A program made the position numbers and the translations under genes. Below the pieces are notes generated by a model, which did no database searches, was not told the DNA's origin, and was given only the letters and a program-made list of their open reading frames with translations. Shown here in pieces: positions 14,827 through 22,193 of a stretch of DNA of 24,916 nt (position 1 is the first letter of the stretch; every line of letters begins with the position of its first letter). This DNA is from JAYRWN01 sp041917975 (GTDB lineage: Bacteria > Bacteroidota > Bacteroidia > Chitinophagales > Saprospiraceae): the NCBI GenBank assembly GCA_041917975.1, contig JAYRWN010000432.1, forward strand, positions 1 to 24,916, given 5' to 3'.

Positions 14827-16821
14827 ATGAATTCTCTCCAAGAAACCACCCGGCAAATTAAGATTGCGCTTTTCGCCACAGTCATTCTTGTTTCTCTGGG
14901 CGTACTTGGGTTTATGATTCTGGAAGGAATCAGGCTTGTTGATGCTATATATTTAACCATTATAACCCTCACTACAGTCGGTTACGGAGACATTTCCGCT
15001 AAAACCGATGTGGGCAAGTTTTTTACCATGGGCTTGCTGCTTACAGGCTTTGGTATTGTGGCATTTGGTATTCAGGCGACCGTAAATTTTATCATTAGTC
15101 CTGAGGTACGGGATCTTCGACGCAAACAAAAATTGCAACAAATTATCAGTAAACTTTCCGGTCACTATGTTCTATGTGGCAGCAGTGAATTAGTTAATCA
15201 GACCATTCAATACACTTTAGATAGTGTTAAAAAACAGATGGAATTTGAAGAATGGGAGTTTTACAAGCCAGTTGATCAAGTTCTGGATCGCTGGTTTGGT
15301 GATGATGCTCAGGGGCACCACCCTGAAGCCCGTTCAGTCGTACGTCAATTGTATCTCATGTTGACCCGTCCCTTTCGAAAGGTGCAGACCCTGCTGGACA
15401 AAGTAGTTGTTGTGACCGACAAGGAAGATTTTGCTCGTCTACTGCGCAACCGGGGACTTCTGGTGGTGGAGGGTGATCCTACCAGCGAAGAATCTTTAGG
15501 CATTGCAGGCATCCAAAAAGCCACGGCTTGTATGGTGATGTTGGATAATGACACCGATGCTTTGTTGGCAGTACTCAGCATGCGGACATTAAATCCAAAA
15601 GTCTATATAATTGCCGCCTTATTGGACGATCATCTGTTAGCTAAAACGGCTTTGGCCGGCGCCAATAATGTTATCCGCCCCTATCATACAGCCGGACAAT
15701 TTATGAATAACCTCACCCTGCGTCCCGTGGTATATGATTTTTTCTACAGTATGCTTTTTGATCAAACGGTAGATATCCAAATTCAGCAGTTTTTACTGCA
15801 AGAAAATAGTGCATTGGTCGGTAAAGAAGTCGGCGAGTTGACCTTGAGGCAAACCCATGAAGCCACCATCATTGCTATTTACACTTCCGAAGGATCATGG
15901 GTCGTTGCTCCCACCGAGCATTTTTTATTGCGGGAAGGCTATGAAATAATTGTCGTCGTGCCAGGGCCCAGGTTGCCCTCTTTAATTCGGTCTTTAGATT
16001 TGAAGCAAGTCGTTGATCCTGGTAAACATCGCTTGCCAACAGCGCCTGTGCCCACCCGGGGAGATAGGATTTATACCCTGGCTGAAGCAGAAACGGCTAT
16101 TGCTGCAATGGACAAACATTTTATCCTGGCTGGAAATGATCAAATTATCCGCAATTCTATTGATCAGTTGGATCCTGACCGTCCATTTGTCATTTTGAGC
16201 CCCGTTGAATCTTTAGTTACCAACTGGTTAGATCGCGGATTTAAAGTTATACTTGGTCATCCTACACAGGATTCCTCATTAGAAAAAGCTGGTGTGGATA
16301 AAGCACTGGCGATCATGGTATCGCTGGAAAATGAAGCGGAAAACATCCTGGCAGTTATCAATTGTCGTAATTTAAGCGAAAACGTTTTGATCACTACCAC
16401 CGGTCACCAAAAAGCTAAAATGAATAAATTGTTGGTGGCCGGCGCTGACAGAGTCATCGAGCCCAGCAGTATAGCCGCCCAAGTGGTCATGCTTACGGCC
16501 ACTGCACCTACTGTGAGTGCATTTTTTAGACATATTTTATACAATGTGTCGGATGGTCTGGAAACTACAGAATTGTATATGCAAAATAATTCCCCTTGGA
16601 TAGGAAAAACTATCGAATCGCTGCGTCTGGATATCACTTATCAAGCTAAAGTATTGGGCGTAAAACATAGTGATGGAGGCTTTACCTATGTTCCGGAATA
16701 CACGTACCTGATTAAGGAACAAGATGTACTGGTGACAATGACACCTATGATCTATGGTGACGAACTGAGAAATAATGCGCATGGAGGTTTACTAAAGCGT
16801 CCAAGCAGTTTGAGATACTGA
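14827..16821 (+). CDS. Two-RCK potassium channel (ion-channel pore plus two TrkA-N/TrkA-C modules)
   Basis: The 664-residue protein has two N-terminal membrane segments (about 12-35 and 66-90) around a pore loop with the K+ selectivity filter TVGYGD (residues 50-55), then two tandem cytoplasmic RCK modules, RCK1 from about 112 and RCK2 from about 430, each ending in a TrkA-C-like domain. It should conduct K+ as a tetramer gated by ligands bound to the RCK ring. Two features are unusual. Neither RCK has the GxGxxG loop (CGSSEL at 117-122 and AGNDQI at 435-440), so NAD binding is doubtful. RCK1 carries about 60 extra residues (132-191) between its first helix and second strand. A patatin gene follows 61 bp downstream. 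Confidence 0.9.
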   Translation: MNSLQETTRQIKIALFATVILVSLGVLGFMILEGIRLVDAIYLTIITLTTVGYGDISAKTDVGKFFTMGLLLTGFGIVAFGIQATVNFIISPEVRDLRRKQKLQQIISKLSGHYVLCGSSELVNQTIQYTLDSVKKQMEFEEWEFYKPVDQVLDRWFGDDAQGHHPEARSVVRQLYLMLTRPFRKVQTLLDKVVVVTDKEDFARLLRNRGLLVVEGDPTSEESLGIAGIQKATACMVMLDNDTDALLAVLSMRTLNPKVYIIAALLDDHLLAKTALAGANNVIRPYHTAGQFMNNLTLRPVVYDFFYSMLFDQTVDIQIQQFLLQENSALVGKEVGELTLRQTHEATIIAIYTSEGSWVVAPTEHFLLREGYEIIVVVPGPRLPSLIRSLDLKQVVDPGKHRLPTAPVPTRGDRIYTLAEAETAIAAMDKHFILAGNDQIIRNSIDQLDPDRPFVILSPVESLVTNWLDRGFKVILGHPTQDSSLEKAGVDKALAIMVSLENEAENILAVINCRNLSENVLITTTGHQKAKMNKLLVAGADRVIEPSSIAAQVVMLTATAPTVSAFFRHILYNVSDGLETTELYMQNNSPWIGKTIESLRLDITYQAKVLGVKHSDGGFTYVPEYTYLIKEQDVLVTMTPMIYGDELRNNAHGGLLKRPSSLRY

Positions 16822-16882
16822 TAAAATACCTTTCATCAGAGAGTTACATCTGTCCCGATTTAGACACCTAACACAAAAAAAT

Positions 16883-18715
16883 ATGCCACCAACTGAAAAC
16901 AAATCAGACACGCTATACCTCGGAATCACCATGGCCGGGGCGGTATCAGCGGGAGCTTACACGGCAGGAGTCATGGATTACCTCTTGGAAACCTTACATG
17001 CGTGGAACGCACTAAAAAAAACCGGCAATGACCACATTCCGCAGCATCGGGTGCAAATAGATGCTTTGGGAGGCGCATCAGCTGGAGGTATTACCGCTGC
17101 GCTGAGTTTACTCGCCATGCACCATGGTTTAACCCCCATCCGACAACCGGAAGAAGGCCTAAACGCTGACAATTTGTTATATGATGCCTGGGTTAACCTG
17201 GCCGATCGACCATTACCCAATGGTCAATATTCTAATGATACATTTAGATCAATGTTGGCGACCGATGACATCAAACCAGGTCAAGGGGTGGCAGCCCTAC
17301 TCAACAGTACACCGATAGATCGTATAGCCGAAAGAGCCCTTCGTGCCAAACCGGGGCCGCTCCCTGAATTTGTGGCCAGCGACCTGGAAATTATTTTAAG
17401 TCTGTTTAGCTTGCGAGGCTTACGCAGAGAGGTCCCTTTTATATCTGGCCGCACAACAGATGAACCCGGACATCCTTTCTACCTGCATAAATTGTATGGA
17501 CACTTTAAACTACATCAACCGGAAGCTAACCATTTGCCCTTTGATATCCGTAAGCCAGGGGATGTACAACGACTGATCCATTTGGCCAAAGCCACAGCAG
17601 CATTTCCCATCGGTCTGCAGAGCAGGAACGTTGATGATTTTTCTTCCAGCTATCTTCAGCAATCTGTAAACCGGTTTGTGCCTATGGATGATGTTATAAA
17701 CCTTGAGGAGGCGAGCCCCTATAAATTCACTGCTGTGGACGGAGGAACGGCTAACAATGAACCTTTTGGTGAGATAGCACAAATACTCACTAAACGCCAC
17801 CCTGGCTTAGAACAAAACCTGGCCGTGTTATTGATTGATCCTTTTCCTAGTTTTGATATTGAAGAAGCAGCTGTAACCCAACAGAATCACCTCTTACAAA
17901 TTATCCCGGCGCTGGTGAATGCCTTAAGACAACAAGTCATGGTGAAGGAAGCAGATGTTGTGCGCAGGGAATATGCCCATATTTCACTAAACATGATATG
18001 GCCCAAAAGGTATGATAATATATTAAGAAACCTACCCAATCCCATCGCCTGCGGAGCTTTGGGAGGCTTCAGCGGGTTTTTTGATCGCTCTTTTCGCGAG
18101 CATGATTTTTTTCTGGGACGTGAAAACTGTCGCCGGTTTTTACGGTTTTTTTTCATCCGCGAGTACCCCTTGCCAAGTGTAATGACTCGTCAAGATTGGC
18201 ATCCGGTTCATCGGTCCTGGACCCCTGCTATGGTTAACGCTTTTAAACAAGAGCTGCCACGTAAAGGCCTTATTAGATTACCACTTATTCCAGACCCTTT
18301 TTGGATGAATAAGGACAGTAAATTTTATGATCAATATTTACACGTGGCTTCTCCGCTATTTCCATCCATACCGGCGTCCCAAATACTAGGGTTCAAAAAA
18401 GATCTGGACAAACGTATTGAAGCTATTCTTAAAAATTTACAAAATATTAATTCAGCGCCAGGTAATGTTCCTTCTCCTTTAGATGTGGCTGTAGAGAAGT
18501 ATCTTCAGAAAGAATTTTCCGGAAATTGGTTTAAGAGTTCCATAAGGTATTTAGGCCAGAAATTTGCCGGAATTTTTCTACCGGATGACGTGGGTAAAAT
18601 CATAGATAAGTTCTATGGAAATACATTAACCAGAAAGGCATTGTCGTATATTATTCATGATCTTGCCCGACATGGTTTGCTAAGTGATGACCCTTTTAAA
18701 CCGGAGGCGAAGTAA
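16883..18715 (+). CDS. Patatin-like phospholipase
   Basis: This 610-residue serine hydrolase has the patatin Ser-Asp dyad: an oxyanion loop GAVSAGAYTAG (19-29), nucleophile Ser66 in GGASAGG and Asp286 in AVDGGTANNEP. It should cleave acyl groups from phospholipids or other lipids. No signal peptide is visible, so it is cytoplasmic or peripheral. The 300-residue C-terminal part has the stretch GFFDRSFREHDFFLGRENC (from about 398), which recurs in this long bacterial patatin subgroup and is not explained by catalysis. The gene follows the K+ channel by 61 bp on the same strand with no evident terminator between, so cotranscription is likely. It converges on the GH113-like gene. Confidence 0.9.
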   Translation: MPPTENKSDTLYLGITMAGAVSAGAYTAGVMDYLLETLHAWNALKKTGNDHIPQHRVQIDALGGASAGGITAALSLLAMHHGLTPIRQPEEGLNADNLLYDAWVNLADRPLPNGQYSNDTFRSMLATDDIKPGQGVAALLNSTPIDRIAERALRAKPGPLPEFVASDLEIILSLFSLRGLRREVPFISGRTTDEPGHPFYLHKLYGHFKLHQPEANHLPFDIRKPGDVQRLIHLAKATAAFPIGLQSRNVDDFSSSYLQQSVNRFVPMDDVINLEEASPYKFTAVDGGTANNEPFGEIAQILTKRHPGLEQNLAVLLIDPFPSFDIEEAAVTQQNHLLQIIPALVNALRQQVMVKEADVVRREYAHISLNMIWPKRYDNILRNLPNPIACGALGGFSGFFDRSFREHDFFLGRENCRRFLRFFFIREYPLPSVMTRQDWHPVHRSWTPAMVNAFKQELPRKGLIRLPLIPDPFWMNKDSKFYDQYLHVASPLFPSIPASQILGFKKDLDKRIEAILKNLQNINSAPGNVPSPLDVAVEKYLQKEFSGNWFKSSIRYLGQKFAGIFLPDDVGKIIDKFYGNTLTRKALSYIIHDLARHGLLSDDPFKPEAK

Positions 18716-18749
18716 GAAAAACAGGATTATAATGCTGGGCTGGACCTGA

Positions 18750-18767
18750 AATCATGCGGTGATGATT
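18750..18767. terminator. Weak terminator-like dyad between convergent genes
   Basis: AATCAT-GCGGTG-ATGATT is a perfect 6-bp stem followed on the plus strand by AACTTTTT. It overlaps the stop codon of the minus-strand gene (18766-18768). The stem is AT-rich, so strength is doubtful; it would serve the patatin gene. Confidence 0.3.
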
Positions 18768-21003
18768 AACTTTTTCCAAACCAGTATTTTATTACATTCT
18801 CTGCTGGTTTAAACGCCGGCGAATAATCACGATTTGCTGGTGGTGCGTCTAAATGAGAAGGAAATTTCCATACGAATAATCCTTTCAAGCAGTCCTCATT
18901 ATGAAGCGCAGACAATGCAATATCATAACAAAGCGCCTGATCTCCTATGTAGAACATCGCGGCATTATCATCAGCATGTGGCCGTACCCAAGGGGCTTTT
19001 ACACTGCGGAAACCAATTTCGGTGAGGATGACCTTTTTGTTACATCGTTCAGATTTTTCGCGAATAGTATTGACAATTTTTTGAAATTTTTTTTCCAAAG
19101 TTCTTTTTGAGACCCTTGCAGATCTGTGCCACGGGTAATAACAGTCCAATCCTAGATAATCCAAGGATTCCGGAAATGAAAACTCTTCAAATTCTTTACC
19201 CCAATTAGCGGCATAAGTTACTGGCCCCGAATAGATAGATCGAATGTTACCAATGATTTTTTTCCAGGCCTCCGGCCGCTTGATTGTGCTGTGTGATAAT
19301 TCTACGCCTGCGCAAAATAAGTCTACTTGGTAAGCTTCCGCCAATAAAGCGTAATGTAAAATCCAGGTGCGATAATGTTCAAAAAAAGTATCCCAATCGG
19401 TCTGATTTTTCATCTGCAGATCCCCCGGCCAGGAGGAACCTATCCACAATTGCGGTTTAAGCATTATTTGAAGTCCCAGAGCCTGGGCGTCCATAATGCT
19501 TTGGATGATACTTTCGTCAGTCTCCATACCCGTCCTGTCTGAAAAACGAATGGGACCAGCTTCCTGCGGACTGGCCATAAAACCATAAGGAATAATGGCG
19601 ACTGCATTGGCCTGGAGATTTTTCACACGTTTTAACGCCAGGCAGGATTTTCTTGATCCATATCCATTGACTATGCCATAACCTTCATGGGCAAAATTAA
19701 ATCCCCGGTAAAAACTATCTGATGAGACTGTAGATTCGGAAATAATTTGTTCACTTAGAAAATGCTGCCATTCTAACCGCAAGCTGTCTCTCCAATGAAG
19801 CTCAGAATTTCGTTTTTGATAACTATGATGTAAGCCACGTTGATGAATGTAGGCTATAAAACTTCCTTTAACCGTGGCGTCTAGTAATTTAGAAGGTGAT
19901 GCATGATTAATAATATATTCCATTTGTTTTATATCCAAACTGCGCTGGACTTTTGCAGCCCAATAATGCAGATTATGTCCAAACCATTGCGGAGATAATG
20001 CTGCTCCCAAACCGGCCATAAGTGTTTCTGGCCACAGGGTTGAATCAAAAAACTGAATAAACTCCTGTCCACAAAAATGTTTCTCATATGCTGACGAAAC
20101 CACCACATGCACATTTTCGTCTGACCCTACACTCACTGGTGATGAATTACTAATAGCCAGGCCTTTTAATTCCTGATCCGGATATAGAAACAGGTTCACT
20201 AATTTATTGTCTTTCGGTTTGTACCACTCTTTGTACTTAAACCAGGCCTGTCGCAAATAGTCTAAATAAATAGGGCCATATGGATAATCATAATCAGGTA
20301 ATGCATGATGGATGGCAAAAGGCCCGATATGCTCAACTTTGATCGCCGTTCTTCTGAAGTCAAAAATAGTTGTAGTGTCAATTGGACCACCAGGCTCCAG
20401 GAAGGAGCCCATAAATACGTGCCCTTTTGCCGCGGTTAAAAGATAATCCCAAATGGGTTGCCTATTCCATCCAGACCCGGTTCTGGTGAAATATTGGATA
20501 ATATCCTGATCCTCAAGAGCGGTAATAATGTTGATTGGCAAGTTAGAGTTTTGAGGATTCGGGATCATTTGTGCAATAAAACAATGGCCCTGTAAAAATA
20601 AAGTGTCATTAAAAAAAATTAATGTTGAATCATACCAGGAAAATGGCAGATTCTTTTGGACCTTCTTTATCAATGAATTATTGGAGGGAGTGCCAATCAG
20701 GGTGATGATGTTATGACTAAGTTGTTCTTCGGAGATTTCATGCTCAAGGAGAATGCGTGGTGAAGACCAACCTCTTCGAGCAGGGGTGCGACCATAATGA
20801 TCTGTTAATGCCTGGTGTAAATCCAATTTATCAGATCCAAGTACCAGCCACTCCTGCCCCTGCGCCTTTGTCGCATCCAGGTATCGCTCCCTTTTAGTTG
20901 ATGATTCGTTGGTTGGAAAAACTTGTGCACCAAATGTATGAGGTAAAGGGTTATAACAAGTTAATCCTATCGTAAGCAAGATACCGAGCCAAATAAAAAC
21001 CAT
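18766..21003 (-). CDS. Secreted or membrane-anchored fusion: inactive gluzincin-like domain plus GH113-like TIM barrel
   Basis: The 745-residue product starts with a hydrophobic segment (residues 1-16). Residues about 430-745 match glycoside hydrolase TIM barrels of the GH113 (beta-mannanase) type: RGFNFAHEGYG, MLKPQLWIGSSWPG, FCAGVELSH with acid/base Glu568, VTYAANWGKEF, and ILTEIGFRS with nucleophile Glu662. The front 400 residues resemble M1-like gluzincin peptidase domains: VHVVVSSAYEKHFCGQEFIQ, then MAGLGAALSPQWFG, but the zinc site HExxH is QEFIQ (313-317) and the third-ligand Glu is missing, so this half is probably inactive. I chose ATG 21003; TTG 21009 is possible and the frame stays open to 21058. 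The peptidase link is my inference. Confidence 0.75.
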   Translation of the reverse strand: MVFIWLGILLTIGLTCYNPLPHTFGAQVFPTNESSTKRERYLDATKAQGQEWLVLGSDKLDLHQALTDHYGRTPARRGWSSPRILLEHEISEEQLSHNIITLIGTPSNNSLIKKVQKNLPFSWYDSTLIFFNDTLFLQGHCFIAQMIPNPQNSNLPINIITALEDQDIIQYFTRTGSGWNRQPIWDYLLTAAKGHVFMGSFLEPGGPIDTTTIFDFRRTAIKVEHIGPFAIHHALPDYDYPYGPIYLDYLRQAWFKYKEWYKPKDNKLVNLFLYPDQELKGLAISNSSPVSVGSDENVHVVVSSAYEKHFCGQEFIQFFDSTLWPETLMAGLGAALSPQWFGHNLHYWAAKVQRSLDIKQMEYIINHASPSKLLDATVKGSFIAYIHQRGLHHSYQKRNSELHWRDSLRLEWQHFLSEQIISESTVSSDSFYRGFNFAHEGYGIVNGYGSRKSCLALKRVKNLQANAVAIIPYGFMASPQEAGPIRFSDRTGMETDESIIQSIMDAQALGLQIMLKPQLWIGSSWPGDLQMKNQTDWDTFFEHYRTWILHYALLAEAYQVDLFCAGVELSHSTIKRPEAWKKIIGNIRSIYSGPVTYAANWGKEFEEFSFPESLDYLGLDCYYPWHRSARVSKRTLEKKFQKIVNTIREKSERCNKKVILTEIGFRSVKAPWVRPHADDNAAMFYIGDQALCYDIALSALHNEDCLKGLFVWKFPSHLDAPPANRDYSPAFKPAENVIKYWFGKS

Positions 21004-21006
21004 GAG

Positions 21007-21014
21007 CAAACGTA
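21007..21014 (-). promoter_or_regulatory. Candidate -7 element TACGTTTG immediately before the GH113-like gene
   Basis: On the minus strand TACGTTTG is a perfect match to TAnnTTTG and ends 3 nt before ATG 21003, which would give a leaderless mRNA. No TTTG box is seen 19-21 bp upstream, so this may be chance. Confidence 0.22.
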
Positions 21015-21074
21015 GTGAAGTGGTGAATTTAATGGGATTAGCCTTATTTTTATTATCCTAATGTCTGATAAAAC

Positions 21075-21503
21075 ATGTTGAAAGATATTTGGAAGTATGG
21101 TTTGGCCATGGCATTGTTATTGGCTGCACTCAAATTTTTGGAATATCGGTGGTGGATGAAGGACATCCCTCTGGAACTACTTGTGTTCATTTTCGCGCTA
21201 TTTTTTACCATTTTAGGAGTATGGATGGGTCTTAAGCTCACCCGGCCTAATAATCCAACAGCAGACCCATTGCCACCGGTCGATTTCTCAGTAGTTCGGG
21301 AGTCTATGTTACTAAGTGAACGCGAGAGGGAGGTTCTACAATTATTAGCCGATGGCCGCTCTAATGAACAAATCGCAGCTCAATTATTTATATCTATAAA
21401 TACAGTCAAAACACATTTATCCAATGTCTATGTTAAATTGGATGCTAAACGCCGAACTGAAGCCATCAGGAAAGCCAGAGCATTATGCCTGATCAAAGAA
21501 TAA
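21075..21503 (+). CDS. Membrane-tethered LuxR-type HTH regulator
   Basis: The 142-residue protein begins with two membrane segments (about 8-24 and 32-53), then a short Pro-rich linker (57-68) and a LuxR/GerE helix-turn-helix at 79-140: LLSEREREVLQLLADGRSNEQ, ISINTVKTHLSNVYVKLDAK. There is no receiver, PAS or other sensor domain, so the membrane hairpin is either the sensor or a tether. It is transcribed divergently from the GH113-like gene (71-bp gap) and precedes a DUF4199 gene by 142 bp; LuxR-type regulators of this form next to DUF4199 are a recurrent Bacteroidota arrangement as I recall it. The DNA target is unknown. Confidence 0.88.
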   Translation: MLKDIWKYGLAMALLLAALKFLEYRWWMKDIPLELLVFIFALFFTILGVWMGLKLTRPNNPTADPLPPVDFSVVRESMLLSEREREVLQLLADGRSNEQIAAQLFISINTVKTHLSNVYVKLDAKRRTEAIRKARALCLIKE

Positions 21504-21645
21504 ATTTAGTGAGGCTAATATAACTACCCTTTCCAGCAGATTAACAGGTCCTCCTTTTGGGTGATTTTCAAAGTTATTTGAATAATCATACTTTCAGGTG
21601 ATGCAAACTTGTCTATTTTAACGGTCTTTTGAAGTAAAAAAGATT

Positions 21646-22158
21646 ATGCAAAAAATCATTTTAAAATTTGGGTTGATCGCCGGGCTGTTAACGGCGACTT
21701 TTATGGTCATTACCATGGTGTTTTTTTCACCACAAGCTGATTCAAACTGGGGTGCTTTCGTAGGCTATGCATCGATGATTATTGCTTTCTCGACCATCTT
21801 TATGGGTATACGCGCTTATCGTGATCAGACCACTGATAGCCGGCTGACTTTTCTACAGGGACTCACCTTGGGATTAGGCATTACCGCCATAGCCACGGTA
21901 TTCTATGTGACCGCTTGGATGATATATTATCCGTTAGGGGGACAAGAAATTATGGATAATTATTTTAATACCTCTCTGGAAAAAATTAAAACCAGTGGAT
22001 TAGTTGAAGCAGAACTGCACCAAAAATTGGCCGAGATGGAAAAATTTCGACAAGAATATCAAAATCCACTGGTTCGTATTTTATACACCATCTTTGAAAT
22101 TTTTCCGGTTGGGTTGATCATTACCTTAATATCTGCTTTGATTTTAAGACGTAAATAA
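21646..22158 (+). CDS. DUF4199 membrane protein
   Basis: The 170-residue integral membrane protein has four hydrophobic segments (about 5-27, 38-55, 70-95, 146-167). Between segments 3 and 4 is a charged, probably coiled-coil loop (LVEAELHQKLAEMEKFRQEY). The pattern, with LTFLQGLTLGLGIT before the third helix and a YYPLGG turn, is that of DUF4199, a Bacteroidota family of unknown function. It lies 142 bp after the tethered LuxR gene and converges on sppA. A functional link with that regulator is plausible but unproven. I see no other gene in the 21504-21645 gap. Confidence 0.85.
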   Translation: MQKIILKFGLIAGLLTATFMVITMVFFSPQADSNWGAFVGYASMIIAFSTIFMGIRAYRDQTTDSRLTFLQGLTLGLGITAIATVFYVTAWMIYYPLGGQEIMDNYFNTSLEKIKTSGLVEAELHQKLAEMEKFRQEYQNPLVRILYTIFEIFPVGLIITLISALILRRK

Positions 22159-22193
22159 AAAAAAACCCTGGCCTGGATGGATATAGCAGTAGT

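Noticed and set aside
16883..18715. Patatin as a CBASS-type (CapV-like) defence effector
   Set aside because: No CD-NTase, E1/E2, JAB or other defence gene is nearby, and the long C-terminal half fits a general patatin subgroup.
22159..22193. Terminator at the T run downstream of sppA
   Set aside because: A 9-T run is present on the minus strand, but the preceding CCAGGCCAGG cannot form a stable hairpin beyond GGCC.
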